Shown: positions 18,834 through 29,409, numbered from the stretch's first letter. The stretch is DNA of 64,000 nucleotides from Lysobacter arvi (GCA_031216755.1 JARUHG010000001.1:1364001-1428000), one strand, 5' to 3'. Numbers and translations are program-made. Notes: generated by a model not told the origin, from the sequence alone.

Positions 18834-21410
18834 ATGAGCCAAGCCGAACGGCCGCAGGAACACACGCCCCTGATGAAGCAGTTCTTCGCCGCGAAGGCGG
18901 AGCACCCGGACGTGCTGCTGTTCTTCCGGATGGGCGACTTCTACGAGCTGTTCTACGACGATGCGCGCAAGGCGGCACGGCTGCTCGACATCACGCTGAC
19001 CCAGCGCGGCCAGTCCGCCGGACAGCCGATCCCGATGGCGGGCGTGCCGCATCATTCGGCCGAGGGCTACCTGGCCCGGCTGGTGGCGCTGGGCGAATCG
19101 GTGGCGATCTGCGAACAGATCGGCGATCCCGCCCTGGCCAAGGGCATCGTCGAGCGCAAGGTGGTGCGCATCGTCACGCCCGGCACGGTCACCGACGAAG
19201 CGCTGCTCAACGAACGGCGCGACACCCTGCTGCTCGCCGTCGCACGGGGCAAGACCGGCTTCGGCTTGGCCTGGGCCGATCTCGCGGGCGGCCGCTTCCT
19301 GGTCAACGAAGTCGCCAGCGAGGACGCTCTGGAAGCGGAACTCGCCCGCCTGGAGCCCGCCGAAACGCTGGTCGCCGACGAAGACGGTTGGCCGTCGTGG
19401 ATCGCCGAACGCACCGGCGTGCGTCGCCGCGCACCGTGGCTGTTCGATGCCGATTCCGGTCGTCGCCAGTTGCTGCGCTTCTTCAACCTGCATGACCTGT
19501 CGGGTTTCGGCCTGGAGGACAAGCCGCTGTCGACCGCCGCCGCGGCCGCCCTGCTCGGCTATGTCGAGGAAACGCAGAAGCAGCGCCTGCCTCACCTGAC
19601 GTCGATCGCGGTCGAATCCGGCGACGGCGCGATCGCGATGAATGCCGCCACGCGCCGTCATCTCGAACTGGACACGCGCGTGGACGGCGACACGCGCCAC
19701 ACGCTGCTCGGCATCCTCGACTCGACGATCACGCCCATGGGCGGCCGCCTGCTGCGGCGCTGGCTGCATCGTCCGTTGCGCGATCGCAGCGTGTTGCGCC
19801 ACCGCCAGCAGGCCGTCGCGACGCTGATCGAATCGCGCTGCGGCGAGACGCTGCGCGAACGCTTCCGCGCGCTCGGAGACCTGGAGCGGATCCTGTCGCG
19901 CATCGCGCTGCGCAGCGCCCGCCCGCGCGATCTGTCGACGCTGCGCGACGGCCTGGGCCTCCTGCCCGACGTACGTGCGCTGCTCGCGCCGCTGGACTCG
20001 CCCTGCCTCGCCGATCTCGCGGCGGAGCTGGGCGAACACGACGACCACGCGCACCTGCTGCAGCGAGCGATCGTGCCGCAGCCGCCGGTGCTCGCGCGCG
20101 ATGGCGGCATCTTCGCCGAAGGCTACGACGCCGAGCTCGACGAACTGCGCACGCTGTCGACCAACGCCGATCAGTTCCTGGTCGATCTGGAAGCGCGAGA
20201 GAAGGCCGCCACCGGCATTCCGACGCTGAAGGTCGGCTACAACCGCGTGCACGGCTATTACATCGAGATCAGCAAGGGGCAGTCGGACAAGGCGCCGACG
20301 CATTACACGCGCCGCCAGACGCTCACCGGCGCGGAGCGTTACATCACCGAAGAACTGAAGCAGTTCGAGGACAAGGTACTGTCCGCGCGCGAACGCTCGC
20401 TGGCCCGCGAACGCCTGCTGTACGAGCAGTTGCTCGATGCGCTGAACGAACGCCTGCAGCCGCTCAAGCGCTGCGCCGCGGCCCTGTCCGAACTGGACGT
20501 GCTTGCCTGCTACGCCGAACGCGCGCAGTCGCTGGACTGGTCGCAGCCGCACCTCGTCGACGAGCCCGGCATCCGCATCGAACGCGGCCGGCATCCGGTC
20601 GTCGAAGCCGTGCGCAACGATCCGTTCGAACCCAACGATCTGGTGCTCGACGAGAGCCGGCGCATGCTGGTGATCACCGGCCCGAACATGGGCGGCAAGT
20701 CGACCTACATGCGGCAGAACGCGCTGATCGTGCTGCTTGCGCACATCGGCAGTTTCGTGCCGGCCTCGCGTGCGGTGATCGGGCCGATCGACCGCATCCT
20801 CACCCGCATCGGGGCCGGCGACGACCTCGCGCGCGGGCAGTCGACCTTCATGGTCGAGATGAGCGAGACCAGCTACATCCTGCATCACGCGACCAACCGG
20901 TCGCTGGTGCTGATGGACGAGATCGGACGCGGCACCTCGACGTACGACGGTCTTGCATTGGCCGATGCGTGCGCCCGGCACCTGGCGCATCACAACCGCG
21001 CCTACACGCTGTTCGCCACGCACTACTTCGAGCTCACGCGCCTGGCCGAACCCGGCAGCGGAATCGCGAACGTGCACCTGGACGCGGTCGAACACGGCGA
21101 CCAGCTGGTCTTCATGCACGCGGTGAAGGACGGCCCCGCCGACCGCAGCTTCGGCCTGCAGGTCGCCGCGCTGGCCGGCCTGCCCAAGGCCGTCGTGCAG
21201 CAGGCGCGCGGCCGTCTGGCCGAACTGGAGCAGCAGAGCCGCGATGCGCCGACGCCATCCCTGGCGCCGGTGGCACTGGATGCGCCGCAGCAGTTCGGAC
21301 TGTTCGCGCCCTCCTCCGCGGCGCTCGATGCGCTGGCGTCGATCGATCCGGACGACCTCACGCCGAAGCAGGCGCTGGAAGCCTTGTACCGGCTGAAGGC
21401 GCTGTCCTGA
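18834..21410 (+). CDS. mutS: DNA mismatch repair protein MutS
   Basis: A complete 858-residue MutS, which recognises mismatches and recruits MutL. The mismatch-binding N-terminal domain has [11 protein letters not shown] with the Phe-x-Glu wedge. The ATPase domain has Walker [11 protein letters not shown] (about 615-624), the STFMVEM signature and [14 protein letters not shown]. It is divergent from pncC with a 153-base gap. The C-terminus contains the usual LEALYRLK helix. A very long antisense open frame covers it and is a GC artefact. Confidence 0.99.
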   Translation: MSQAERPQEHTPLMKQFFAAKAEHPDVLLFFRMGDFYELFYDDARKAARLLDITLTQRGQSAGQPIPMAGVPHHSAEGYLARLVALGESVAICEQIGDPALAKGIVERKVVRIVTPGTVTDEALLNERRDTLLLAVARGKTGFGLAWADLAGGRFLVNEVASEDALEAELARLEPAETLVADEDGWPSWIAERTGVRRRAPWLFDADSGRRQLLRFFNLHDLSGFGLEDKPLSTAAAAALLGYVEETQKQRLPHLTSIAVESGDGAIAMNAATRRHLELDTRVDGDTRHTLLGILDSTITPMGGRLLRRWLHRPLRDRSVLRHRQQAVATLIESRCGETLRERFRALGDLERILSRIALRSARPRDLSTLRDGLGLLPDVRALLAPLDSPCLADLAAELGEHDDHAHLLQRAIVPQPPVLARDGGIFAEGYDAELDELRTLSTNADQFLVDLEAREKAATGIPTLKVGYNRVHGYYIEISKGQSDKAPTHYTRRQTLTGAERYITEELKQFEDKVLSARERSLARERLLYEQLLDALNERLQPLKRCAAALSELDVLACYAERAQSLDWSQPHLVDEPGIRIERGRHPVVEAVRNDPFEPNDLVLDESRRMLVITGPNMGGKSTYMRQNALIVLLAHIGSFVPASRAVIGPIDRILTRIGAGDDLARGQSTFMVEMSETSYILHHATNRSLVLMDEIGRGTSTYDGLALADACARHLAHHNRAYTLFATHYFELTRLAEPGSGIANVHLDAVEHGDQLVFMHAVKDGPADRSFGLQVAALAGLPKAVVQQARGRLAELEQQSRDAPTPSLAPVALDAPQQFGLFAPSSAALDALASIDPDDLTPKQALEALYRLKALS

Positions 21411-21624
21411 CGCCATCGCGGGGGACGATTTCGTAACCCGGATGAGCGAGGCGCTCCCGGGCCGCGCGGCCTATGCTCGCCGGGGCGTTCGCGTCACGCC
21501 GGTGAAATGATCGGCGCGACATGCTCGCTTCGCGGCGGAGCGCACCCGGACGTCCGGATCGACCCCGGTTCCGTCCATCGGCACACAGCGGGGTGGCCAA
21601 CCTTACGGCATTGGATCTGATGCC

Positions 21625-21661
21625 ATAGCCCGCCGCTATCGCAGCGTTCGCAATAAACGAT
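21625..21661 (+). promoter_or_regulatory. Candidate OxyR site upstream of katA
   Basis: ATAG-7-CTAT (21625-21639) fits the first half of the known OxyR motif. After 7 bases, TTCG-7-CGAT (21647-21661) occupies the spacing of the second half but matches it poorly. It lies 60 bases before katA, a suitable place for peroxide activation. The assignment is by motif only. Confidence 0.5.
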
Positions 21662-21720
21662 TTTCCCCGATCGAACGCGTTTTCTAGTCTCTAACTCCTC
21701 ACGACAGGAAGGAGTCACCC

Positions 21721-23238
21721 ATGAGCCAGCCCAGCGACAAGCCCGCCAAGACCCCGCTGACCACCGCGTTCGGCGCGCCGGTCATCGACAACGACAACAG
21801 CATGACGGCGGGCCCGCGCGGGCCGCTGCTGATGCAGGACGTCTGGCTGATCGAAAAGCTCGCCAACCTCAACCGCGAAATCATCCCCGAGCGCCGCATG
21901 CATGCGAAGGGTTCGGGCGCGTTCGGCACCTTCACCGTCACCCAGGACATCACGAGATACACCCGCGCCAAGCTGTTCGAACACGTCGGCAAGCGCACGG
22001 AAATGTTCGCCCGCTTCACCACCGTGGCCGGCGAACGCGGCGCGGCCGACGCCGAACGCGACATCCGCGGCTTCGCGCTGAAGTTCTATACCGAAGAGGG
22101 CAACTGGGACCTGGTCGGCAACAACACGCCGGTGTTCTTCGTGCGCGATCCGCGCAAGTTCCCGGACCTCAACAAGGCGGTGAAGCGCGATCCGAAGACC
22201 AACCTGCGTTCTGCGCGCAACAACTGGGATTTCTGGACCAGCCTGCCCGAAGCCTTGCACCAGATCACCATCGTGATGAGCGATCGCGGCATTCCGGCGA
22301 CCTATCGCCACATGCACGGTTTCGGCTCGCACACCTACAGCTTCTACAACGACCGCGGCGAGCGGTTCTGGGTGAAGTTCCACATCCGCACGCAGCAGGG
22401 CATCAGGAATCTCACCGACGAGGAAGCGCAGGAACTGATCGGCCGCGATCGCGAGAGCCACCAGCGCGACCTCTTCGATGCGATCGAGCGCGGCGAATTC
22501 CCGAAGTGGACGGTATACATCCAGGCGATGCCGGAAACCGACGCCGAAAAGGTGCCGTATCACCCGTTCGACCTCACCAAGGTGTGGCCGCACAAGGATT
22601 ACCCGCTGATCGAAGTGGGCGTGATGGAGCTCAACCGGAATCCGGAGAACTTCTACGCCGATGTCGAACAGAGCGCGTTCGCGCCGAACAACCTGGTGCC
22701 GGGCATCAGCGTGTCGCCCGACAAGATGCTGCAGGCGCGGCTGTTCGCGTATTCGGACGCGCAGCGTTACCGCCTGGGCGTGAACCATCACCAGATCCCG
22801 GTGAACGCGGCGCGTTGCCCGGTACACAGCAACCATCGCGACGGCGCGATGCGCGTGGACGGCAACTACGGTGCGAACCTGCACTACACGCCCAACAGCT
22901 ACGGCCAGTGGGAAGCGCAGCCGGAGTACCGCGAGCCGCCGCTGAAGATCAACGGCAACGCGGATTTCTGGAACTTCCGCGAGGACGACGCCGACTACTT
23001 CAAGCAGCCGGGCGATCTGTTCCGCCTGATGTCGCCCGCACAGCAGCAGGTGCTGTTCGAAAACACCGCGCGCGCGATGGGCGACGCACCGGACTTCATC
23101 AAGCAGCGCCATATCGACAACTGCCGCAAGGCCGATCCGGCGTACGGCGCCGGCGTTGCCAAAGCCTTGCGCATGGAAGCGGCGAACGTCGATCACGTCG
23201 ACAGCGGCACGGTGAACCATCCGGTCGAAGCGGGTTGA
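21721..23238 (+). CDS. katA: Monofunctional haem catalase, small-subunit clade
   Basis: A 505-residue catalase converting hydrogen peroxide to water and oxygen. The catalytic His61 lies in [12 protein letters not shown], the distal Asn in the [12 protein letters not shown] region, and the proximal haem Tyr near residue 345 in [14 protein letters not shown]. Length and sequence fit the small-subunit clade (clade 3) rather than the large katE type. The start is preceded by AGGAAGGAG. No signal peptide is seen. The upstream OxyR-like site suggests peroxide induction. The symbol katA is by similarity; other Xanthomonadaceae call it katB. Confidence 0.96.
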   Translation: MSQPSDKPAKTPLTTAFGAPVIDNDNSMTAGPRGPLLMQDVWLIEKLANLNREIIPERRMHAKGSGAFGTFTVTQDITRYTRAKLFEHVGKRTEMFARFTTVAGERGAADAERDIRGFALKFYTEEGNWDLVGNNTPVFFVRDPRKFPDLNKAVKRDPKTNLRSARNNWDFWTSLPEALHQITIVMSDRGIPATYRHMHGFGSHTYSFYNDRGERFWVKFHIRTQQGIRNLTDEEAQELIGRDRESHQRDLFDAIERGEFPKWTVYIQAMPETDAEKVPYHPFDLTKVWPHKDYPLIEVGVMELNRNPENFYADVEQSAFAPNNLVPGISVSPDKMLQARLFAYSDAQRYRLGVNHHQIPVNAARCPVHSNHRDGAMRVDGNYGANLHYTPNSYGQWEAQPEYREPPLKINGNADFWNFREDDADYFKQPGDLFRLMSPAQQQVLFENTARAMGDAPDFIKQRHIDNCRKADPAYGAGVAKALRMEAANVDHVDSGTVNHPVEAG

Positions 23239-23286
23239 TCGCGGTGGACATGCAGCCCTCCTGTGCACGCAGGCGGGCTGCGTGGC

Positions 23287-23322
23287 GCGTGACGATGACG
23301 GTAGAAATTTCCATCGTCACGC
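23287..23322. terminator. 11-bp stem-loop downstream of katA
   Basis: GCGTGACGATG (23287-23297) and CATCGTCACGC (23312-23322) pair perfectly around a 14-base loop. No U run follows. It could end the katA transcript or act in the leader of the next gene, which starts 60 bases on. Confidence 0.45.
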
Positions 23323-23381
23323 CATCACGACGATTGAACGTTGCGGCGCTAGCATCGAGCCCCCACTCGGAGCCGCACACC

Positions 23382-23999
23382 ATGAACACGCCCCTGACCC
23401 ACGATCTCCTCGCCCAGTTGCAGGGACAACCGCTGGCCGACATCAGCAATCGGCTGGGGCTATCGCCATCGCAGACGGAGAACGCCGTTTCGGCGGCATT
23501 GCCGTTGCTGCTCGGCGCGCTGGGCCGCAACGCCAGCCAGCCGCAAGGCGCCGAAGCGCTGTTCGGTGCCCTGCAGCGCGACCATGCCGGCCTGGATATC
23601 GGCAGCGTCCTGGGCTCGGTCCTCGGCGGCGGTGGCCAGGGCGGATCCATCCTCGACCACGTCCTGGGCGCGCGCCAGCAGAACGCCGCGCAAGGACTCG
23701 GCGCAGCGACCGGGCTGGGACAGGGACAGGCGAATTCGCTGCTGCAGATGCTTGCGCCGTTGGTGATGGCGTATCTCGCCAAGCGCATGTTCGCCGGAAA
23801 TGGCGGCGGCGCGGGGCTCGCGGCATCCCCGCAGCAGTTGGGCGACGTGCTGGGCCAGGAGCGTCAGTCGATCGCCCAGCAGGGCGGCGTCGGCGGCTCG
23901 CTGATGGGCGCCGTGCTCGATCGCGACGGCGACGGCGACACGGACTTGTCCGATCTGATCGGGCTGGCCGGCTCGTTCCTGGGCGGCGGACGGCGCTGA
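23382..23999 (+). CDS. DUF937 family protein with an EF-hand-like loop
   Basis: A 205-residue glycine- and alanine-rich protein. The N-terminal part (DLLAQLQGQPLADISNRLG, then ALPLLLGALGRNA) fits DUF937, a family of unknown function. Glycine-rich spacers surround a helical middle segment (about 117-137). Residues 180-191 read DRDGDGDTDLSD, which places Asp at positions 1, 3, 5, 9 and 12 of a calcium-binding EF-hand loop. No signal peptide is seen. It follows katA by 143 bases on the same strand but has its own spacing and probably its own promoter. Confidence 0.85.
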   Translation: MNTPLTHDLLAQLQGQPLADISNRLGLSPSQTENAVSAALPLLLGALGRNASQPQGAEALFGALQRDHAGLDIGSVLGSVLGGGGQGGSILDHVLGARQQNAAQGLGAATGLGQGQANSLLQMLAPLVMAYLAKRMFAGNGGGAGLAASPQQLGDVLGQERQSIAQQGGVGGSLMGAVLDRDGDGDTDLSDLIGLAGSFLGGGRR

Positions 24000-24017
24000 T
24001 CGCCGCGCGGATCGACG

Positions 24018-24428
24018 CTACATCGCGTCGATGTCCCCCAACGCGCGGATGAGCCGACGCGCGCGCTTGTCCGGTTTGGTTTCCGGCGCGCGGTAACCGG
24101 TGCGTTCGGCGGCGCGCAGCGCGCGCGCCGCTTCGCGGGCCTGGCGCGACGCTTCGGACTCGGCATACAGCGCCTGCGCCACACTCGCCGGGCCACGGGT
24201 GTCGCTCAGGCCGCGCACTTCGATCTCGAAGATCTCCTCGCCGCGCACGATGCGCAGCGCGTCGTGCACGCGCACCGCACGGGACGGCTTGGCGCGCTGT
24301 CCGCCGATCTCGATCTTGCCGGTCTCGATCGCGTGCTTGGCCAGCGATCGGGTCTTGAAGAAGCGTGCCGCCCACAACCACAGGTCCAGGCGCACGGTGG
24401 GCGCGGAAGCATCGGGTACGTCGGTCAC
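24018..24428 (-). CDS. hslR: Hsp15-type RNA-binding protein (S4 domain)
   Basis: A 136-residue basic protein with an S4 domain at about 12-75 (VRLDLWLWAARFFKTRSLAKHAIETGKIEI). In E. coli, Hsp15 is heat-induced and binds stalled 50S subunits that carry nascent chains. The C-terminus is a lysine/arginine-rich tail (TKPDKRARRLIRAL). It converges with the DUF937 gene and is divergent from the MATE transporter. Confidence 0.9.
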   Translation of the reverse strand: MTDVPDASAPTVRLDLWLWAARFFKTRSLAKHAIETGKIEIGGQRAKPSRAVRVHDALRIVRGEEIFEIEVRGLSDTRGPASVAQALYAESEASRQAREAARALRAAERTGYRAPETKPDKRARRLIRALGDIDAM

Positions 24429-24591
24429 TGCAAAGTCCGGTGATGGGTTCGCCCGTCAGGTCCCGGGCGCGTGCGGCGATTATCGCAGGACCGATGTCGT
24501 CGTCGTGCGTGCAGCCGGCAGATGGCGCGCCGTTCGCAGCGACAGTGCTAACGTCCCCGCCCTCTTCACGTCGCTGGATGGCCCGCAGCGC

Positions 24592-26058
24592 ATGGCGCCG
24601 AGTTCGCACAACCTCACCGAAGGCCCCATCGGGCGCAATCTGTTCGCCTTCGCCCTGCCGATCCTCGCGGGCAACGTGGCCCAGTCGCTGAACGGCTCCG
24701 TCAACGCGGTGTGGGTCGGCCGGTTCCTCGGCGAAGAAGCGCTGACGGCCACGGCGAATGCGAACAACATCATGTTCTTCCTGATCGGCTCGGTGTTCGG
24801 CATCGGCATGGCCGCGACCATTCTCATCGCCCAGGCCATGGGCGCGCGCGACCTGACCCAGGCCCGCCGCGTGATGGGCACCAGCGCGACGTTTTTCATC
24901 GGCCTGTCGGTGGTGATCGCCGCATTGGGCCAGTGGTTCTCGCGCCACCTGCTCGCGGCGATGGGAACGCCCGCGAGCTCACTGCCATTGGCCGAGGATT
25001 ACCTGCAGGTGATCTTCCTGGCGATGCCGGCGCTGTATGCGTTCGCCTTCTTGTCGGCCGCGCTGCGCGGCGCCGGCGATGCGCGCACGCCGTTCCGCTT
25101 CCTGCTGGTCGCGGTGCTGCTCGACATCGTGCTCAACCCGGTCCTGATCTTCGGCATGGGGCCCTTCCCCGCGCTCGGCATCGCCGGATCCGCGTGGGCC
25201 ACGCTCGTTGCGCAGGCGACCACGCTGATCGCGCTGCTCCTGTACCTGCGCCACAAGCGACACGCACTGTGGCTCGGGCGGCAGGACGCGCACATGTTCC
25301 GCATCGACACCACCATCCTGCGGGCGCTCATCCTCAAGGGCGTGCCGATGGGCCTGCAGATGGTGCTGATCTCGCTGGCGATGATCGCGATGATGACCAT
25401 GGTCAACGGCCACGGCACGCAGACCACGGCGGCGTACGGCGCGGCGCTGCAGTTGTGGACCTACGTGCAGATGCCGGCGATGGCGGTCGGCGCGGCCTGC
25501 TCGTCGATGGCAGCGCAGAATGTCGGCGCGCATCGTTGGGATCGCGTGTCGGCCACGGCGCGCGCCGGCGTGCTGATGAACTTCCTGATGACCGGCGCGC
25601 TGATCGTGCCGTTGATCGTGTTCGACCGCTGGACGCTGTCGCTGTTCCTCCCCGATGGAAGCGACGCGCTCGAAGTGGCCCGCCATCTCAACCACATCGC
25701 CGTGTGGTCGTTCCTGTTCTTCGGCGTGACGTTCGTGGTCTCGGGCGTGGTGCGATCGACGGGCGCGGTGGTGCCGCCGCTGATCATCCTGGTGATCGCC
25801 TTGTGGGGTATCCGCGTGCCGTTCGCCAATTTCATGCAGCCGCGCATCGGGGTGGACGCGATCTGGTGGAGTTTCCCGATCAGCGCGCTGTGTTCGATGG
25901 TGATGGCGCTGGCCTACTACCGCTTCGGCGGCTGGCGAAAGGCGCGGATGCTGGCGCCGGACCGGCACGAGGTCGCCGTTCCCGCGGAAGTACCGGCAAC
26001 GCCGCCGTCGCCGGTGGCCGATGCGAGCGCGGAGCCGGACGACGCGCTGGCACGTTGA
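24592..26058 (+). CDS. MATE family efflux transporter
   Basis: A 488-residue membrane protein with about twelve hydrophobic segments. It begins TEGPIGRNLFAFALPILAGN, the usual MATE N-terminal motif, and contains SAALRGAGDARTPF and a matching second-half repeat (VSGVVRSTGAVVPP). Such proteins export cationic drugs and metabolites with sodium or protons. The C-terminus (about 455-488) is a soluble proline/alanine-rich tail. The ATG 24592 start lacks a strong ribosome site, so the start is somewhat uncertain. Substrate unknown. Confidence 0.9.
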   Translation: MAPSSHNLTEGPIGRNLFAFALPILAGNVAQSLNGSVNAVWVGRFLGEEALTATANANNIMFFLIGSVFGIGMAATILIAQAMGARDLTQARRVMGTSATFFIGLSVVIAALGQWFSRHLLAAMGTPASSLPLAEDYLQVIFLAMPALYAFAFLSAALRGAGDARTPFRFLLVAVLLDIVLNPVLIFGMGPFPALGIAGSAWATLVAQATTLIALLLYLRHKRHALWLGRQDAHMFRIDTTILRALILKGVPMGLQMVLISLAMIAMMTMVNGHGTQTTAAYGAALQLWTYVQMPAMAVGAACSSMAAQNVGAHRWDRVSATARAGVLMNFLMTGALIVPLIVFDRWTLSLFLPDGSDALEVARHLNHIAVWSFLFFGVTFVVSGVVRSTGAVVPPLIILVIALWGIRVPFANFMQPRIGVDAIWWSFPISALCSMVMALAYYRFGGWRKARMLAPDRHEVAVPAEVPATPPSPVADASAEPDDALAR

Positions 26059-26062
26059 CGCG

Positions 26063-27063
26063 TCAGATCCGTACGCCCACGTCGGCCAGGCGTTGGCGCA
26101 GTCGCGCGAGATGACTGCCGGGCCAGTAGATCTGGCCGCAGCCCCGGCATCGGCTCAGCGCGCCACAGCCCGCGAGCACGCTGGAGGGAACGGCGTTCGC
26201 CCGGCAACCGTGCTTTTCCGGCGCAGGACCGGACGGATCGCGAACGGGCGGGGGCGATCCGGGATCGCGTTCTGGCGGCGCGCGTCCGGGATCGCGACGT
26301 TCGGATTCGCCGCTGTCCGGATCGCGACGTTCGCGCTCGTCGGGCGGCGGATCACGCTCGTGGGGCGGGTCCCGGTCGGGATCGTGCTCATCGGGTTGGC
26401 ATCGCACCGTCGTTGCGTCCACGGCGCCGACGATGCCGTTGCAGCGGGCGCAGCGCGTGAACGGCGCGATGCGCGCATCGAGTTGGAAACGGTCGAGCAC
26501 TTCGCGCACAATTGCCGCCGCGGATCGGTCGCGTGCAGGAACGCGCCGTGCGTGACCGCCGAGCGCTTCAGCAGGCCGGTGTCGCGGCTGAGCAGGATGC
26601 GATGCTGCGAACGCGATATGGCCTCCAGTTCGTCGTCCTCGTAATCGTTGCGGTACAGCGTGTCGAAACCAAGCAGGCGCAGGTACGACGCAAGTCGGCC
26701 GAGATGCACGTCGAGGACGAAGCGCGGTTCGCGCAAGGGCGCAGGACGCAGGCGATTCGCCTGTCCGAGTTCGAAGCGTTCGAACGTCGGATACACCGCG
26801 ACGCGCTCGCCGCCCGTGAGGCGGTGCGAGAACGGAACGGGCTCGCCGTCCACCAGGATCAGGTCGACTTCGGTATGCGGCACGCCGAGCGATTCGATGC
26901 GGTCCTTCACCGACGGCGTGCCGTCGAAGGCGTGCAGGAAGCTGCGCTTGCGTCGGTTGGGCGCGAGGAAATCGCCGAGTTCCTCGTAGAAGCGGAACTC
27001 GCAGGTCGATTGCCGGTGCTGGTGGAGTGCATTGGGCACGGCGGGCATCCGTCGCGCGATCAC
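26063..27063 (-). pseudogene. Mut7-C RNase-domain protein, frameshifted, with expanded zinc ribbon
   Basis: The first frame (from 27063 or ATG 27048) encodes a ubiquitin-like N-terminal part (CEFRFYEELGDFL...VKDRIESLGVPHTEVDLILVDG) and a Mut7-C nuclease part (FVLDVHLGRLASYLRLLGFDT, ILLSRDTGLL). At about 26500-26518 the homology leaves this frame after HATDPRRQ and continues in another as REVLDRFQLDARIAPFTRCARCNG, ending CRGCGQIYWPGSH near 26070. The two parts together make one normal family member, so a net shift (2 extra or 1 missing base) splits it. Between the zinc-ribbon cysteine pairs, about 60 residues of RDP-rich low-complexity sequence are inserted. It is either a pseudogene, a recent mutation or a sequencing error. 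No slippery heptamer is seen. Confidence 0.75.
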
Positions 27064-27136
27064 GCGATCGCGTCGCGAACGTTACGCCGCCATGCGTGGG
27101 CGCTGCGGGAAGGCGATCGTCGGGACACCACCGCCC

Positions 27137-27169
27137 AAAACGACGACGGCCGCCCAGAGGCGGCCGTCG
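27137..27169 (-). terminator. Terminator of the rpsP-rimM-trmD-rplS operon
   Basis: On the minus strand an 11-bp perfect stem (CGACGGCCGCC/GGCGGCCGTCG) is followed by TCGTTTTGGG. It lies 32 bases after the rplS stop. Confidence 0.75.
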
Positions 27170-27200
27170 GAACGCGCGGGACGGGCCCGCTGCGCGAGGA

Positions 27201-27584
27201 TTACTCGGCGGTCTTGGCGTAGGCGGCCAGATCTTCCTTGATGCGCGCCTTCTTGCCCTGCAGGCCACGCAGGTAGTACAGCTTGCCCGCGCGCACCTTG
27301 CCGCGACGCTTCACGTCGACCGAGGCGATGGTGGCGCTGTGGGTCTGGAACACGCGCTCGACGCCGTAGCCGTGCGAGATCTTGCGCACGGTGAACGACG
27401 AGTTCAGGCCGGCGTTCTTGATGCCGATGACCACGCCTTCGTAGGCCTGGACGCGCTCGCGGTTGCCTTCCTTCACCTTCACGTTGACGACGACGGTGTC
27501 GCCCTGGCTGAAGGCGGGAAGCTGGCGCTGGATCTGCTCGGCTTCGAAGTTCTGGACGAGCGTGTGGATGGAGGGCTTGTTCAT
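27201..27584 (-). CDS. rplS: 50S ribosomal protein L19
   Basis: A 127-residue protein at the 30S-50S interface. It begins [18 protein letters not shown] and contains [19 protein letters not shown] and [21 protein letters not shown], all typical. It is the last gene of rpsP-rimM-trmD-rplS, as in E. coli. ATG 27584 is chosen over an open upstream extension that is not conserved. Confidence 0.99.
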   Translation of the reverse strand: MNKPSIHTLVQNFEAEQIQRQLPAFSQGDTVVVNVKVKEGNRERVQAYEGVVIGIKNAGLNSSFTVRKISHGYGVERVFQTHSATIASVDVKRRGKVRAGKLYYLRGLQGKKARIKEDLAAYAKTAE

Positions 27585-27692
27585 GGCGTTGGCCTGTTGG
27601 AGTCGTTGTAGCGCGAGTGCACGTGGACCCGCGTCTGGCATGGGTGGAACGAACGGAAGCCGCGGATTATAGCGGCTTTTTTTCTTGCATGG

Positions 27693-28493
27693 CTAGGGGT
27701 TACGGTCGCCCGGGGCCTTGCCGGCGGACTCCCCGAGCGCCTGGCCGGCCTCTTCGGCCTCCAGCGCGGCCCGGTAGGCCTCCAGGAGTTTCCGGTCGGC
27801 CTTCGACAGGGCCGCCTCGTCCAGCAGGTCCGGCCGGCGCTGCCAGGTCCGGCCGAGCGACTGCATGCGCCGCCACTTCGCGATCTCCGCATGATTGCCG
27901 GACATCAGGACCTCGGGGACCGTGCCCAGGTCGTGCTCGACCGGCCGCGTGTAGTGCGGGCAGTCCAGCAGGCCGTCCTCGAAGCTGTCCTGCACGGCGG
28001 ACTCCGCGTCCCCCAGCACGCCCTCGCGCAACCGGGCGACGGCGTCGACGATGACCGCCGCGGCCAACTCGCCGCCCGACAGCACGTAGTCGCCGATGGA
28101 GATTTCCTCATCGACCTCGGCGCGGATCAGCCGCTCGTCGATGCCCTCGTAGCGCCCACACAGCAGGATCAGGCGCTCGCGCCCGGCCAGTTCACGCACC
28201 TTGGCCTGTGTCAGCGGCGCGCCCTGCGGGCTCATGTACACGACCCTCGCCGGCCCGGGCGCGGCCTCGCGCGCGGCACGCAGGCTCGCGCGGAGCGGAT
28301 CGATCAGCATCACCATGCCAGGGCCGCCGCCGAAGGGGCGGTCGTCCACGCGACGATAATTGCCTTCGGCGTAGTCGCGCGGATTGAATCCGTGCACCGA
28401 CAGCAGCCCGCGCTCGACCGCCCGCCCGACCACGCCGAACGCCGCGCATTGCGCGACGAACTCGGGGAACAGGCTGACGATATCGATGCGCAT
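27693..28493 (-). CDS. trmD: tRNA (guanine-N1)-methyltransferase TrmD
   Basis: A 266-residue knotted SPOUT methyltransferase that makes m1G37 in tRNAs and prevents frameshifting. [35 protein letters not shown] and [14 protein letters not shown] form the trefoil-knot SAM site. ATG 28493 is the conserved start. A tail of about 20 residues rich in Ala/Glu/Gly ends the protein. Confidence 0.98.
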   Translation of the reverse strand: MRIDIVSLFPEFVAQCAAFGVVGRAVERGLLSVHGFNPRDYAEGNYRRVDDRPFGGGPGMVMLIDPLRASLRAAREAAPGPARVVYMSPQGAPLTQAKVRELAGRERLILLCGRYEGIDERLIRAEVDEEISIGDYVLSGGELAAAVIVDAVARLREGVLGDAESAVQDSFEDGLLDCPHYTRPVEHDLGTVPEVLMSGNHAEIAKWRRMQSLGRTWQRRPDLLDEAALSKADRKLLEAYRAALEAEEAGQALGESAGKAPGDRNP

Positions 28494-28576
28494 GCAGTCA
28501 GGAGTGGGTTGCGTAAAGGAAAAGCGAGCAGCGCGTTCGCAGGCAGGACGCACGACCGGACCCGCTCCGTGCTCCC

Positions 28577-29116
28577 CTAGAAATCGGGGTCCCAGTCCAC
28601 CGTCACCACGCCGGCGTCGAAATCCACGGACGTCACGTACTGCGGCTGGACGAAGGGAATCATGCGCTCGCGCTCGTCGTCGCGCGCGACCAGCACGTCA
28701 TTCGCGCCGGTGGAGAACAGGTGCGAGACGGTGCCGAGCGGCACGCCGTCGACGGTCACCACGCGCAGGCCTTCCAGGTCGACCCAGTAGTACTCGCCTT
28801 CGCGCGGCGGCGGCAGCGCGGAACGCGGCACGTAGATCTCGGTTCCACGCATCGCCTCGATCGCGTCGCGATCGGTGATGTGCGGAAACGTGGCGACGGT
28901 GAACTTGCCGCTCTGCTTTCCGCGTACGCCGCGTACTTCGGTTTCGTTGCCGTGCGCGTCGCGCAGGATCCAGGGCTGGTAGCGGAAGATCGCGTCGCGC
29001 GGCTCCGTCCAGGATTCCAGTTTTGCTTCGCCCCTGATGCCAAAAGCGCCGGAAATCCTGCCTAACAGGACCCGGCGCTCTTGGGATCCGGTGCGCTCCG
29101 AGGAGGCGCCCGTCAT
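28577..29116 (-). CDS. rimM: Ribosome maturation factor RimM
   Basis: A 179-residue 30S maturation factor that binds S19. The N-terminal RimM barrel ([22 protein letters not shown]) and the C-terminal PRC barrel ([27 protein letters not shown]) are both present. A GTG six codons upstream is an alternative start; neither has a clear ribosome site. Order and strand match the rpsP operon. Confidence 0.97.
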   Translation of the reverse strand: MTGASSERTGSQERRVLLGRISGAFGIRGEAKLESWTEPRDAIFRYQPWILRDAHGNETEVRGVRGKQSGKFTVATFPHITDRDAIEAMRGTEIYVPRSALPPPREGEYYWVDLEGLRVVTVDGVPLGTVSHLFSTGANDVLVARDDERERMIPFVQPQYVTSVDFDAGVVTVDWDPDF

Positions 29117-29151
29117 ATCGATCTGGCCGCGCACGGGGCGCGGCCCGCGGA

Positions 29152-29409
29152 TCAGGCGGCGGTCGCGGCCTTGGCCGCTTCCTTGTACAGCACGGCGACC
29201 TTGTCGGTCAGCTGCGCGCCGTTCTTGATCCAGTGCTGCACGCGCTCGACGTTCAGCTCCACGCGCTTCTCGGCGCCCTGGGCGACCGGGTTGTAGAAGC
29301 CCACGCGCTCGATGTTGCGGCCGTCACGGGCGTTGCGGCTGTCGGTGACGATGACGTGGTAGAAGGGACGCTTCTTGGCGCCGCCGCGAGCGAGACGAAT
29401 CTTGACCAT
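29152..29409 (-). CDS. rpsP: 30S ribosomal protein S16
   Basis: An 85-residue protein starting [20 protein letters not shown], with [11 protein letters not shown] and a short Ala-rich C-terminus. It is the first gene of the rpsP-rimM-trmD-rplS operon; its promoter should lie within 29410-29629, downstream of ffh. Confidence 0.99.
   Translation of the reverse strand: MVKIRLARGGAKKRPFYHVIVTDSRNARDGRNIERVGFYNPVAQGAEKRVELNVERVQHWIKNGAQLTDKVAVLYKEAAKAATAA

Noticed and set aside
18765-21416. A very long minus-strand open frame across mutS
   Set aside because: mutS is complete with all motifs on the plus strand. The antisense product has no recognisable family.
21494-21718. A 74-codon minus-strand frame with several cysteines in the katA promoter region
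   Set aside because: The cysteines (YCERCDSGGLWHQ) suggest a zinc protein at first, but it overlaps the OxyR-like site and the katA ribosome site, and the rest has no protein-like features.
26155-26500. Alternative reading of the Mut7-C gene as an intact 302-residue protein in its first frame
   Set aside because: After the shift point that frame becomes Arg/Ser/Ala shadow without the family's C-terminal cysteines, which continue perfectly in another frame.
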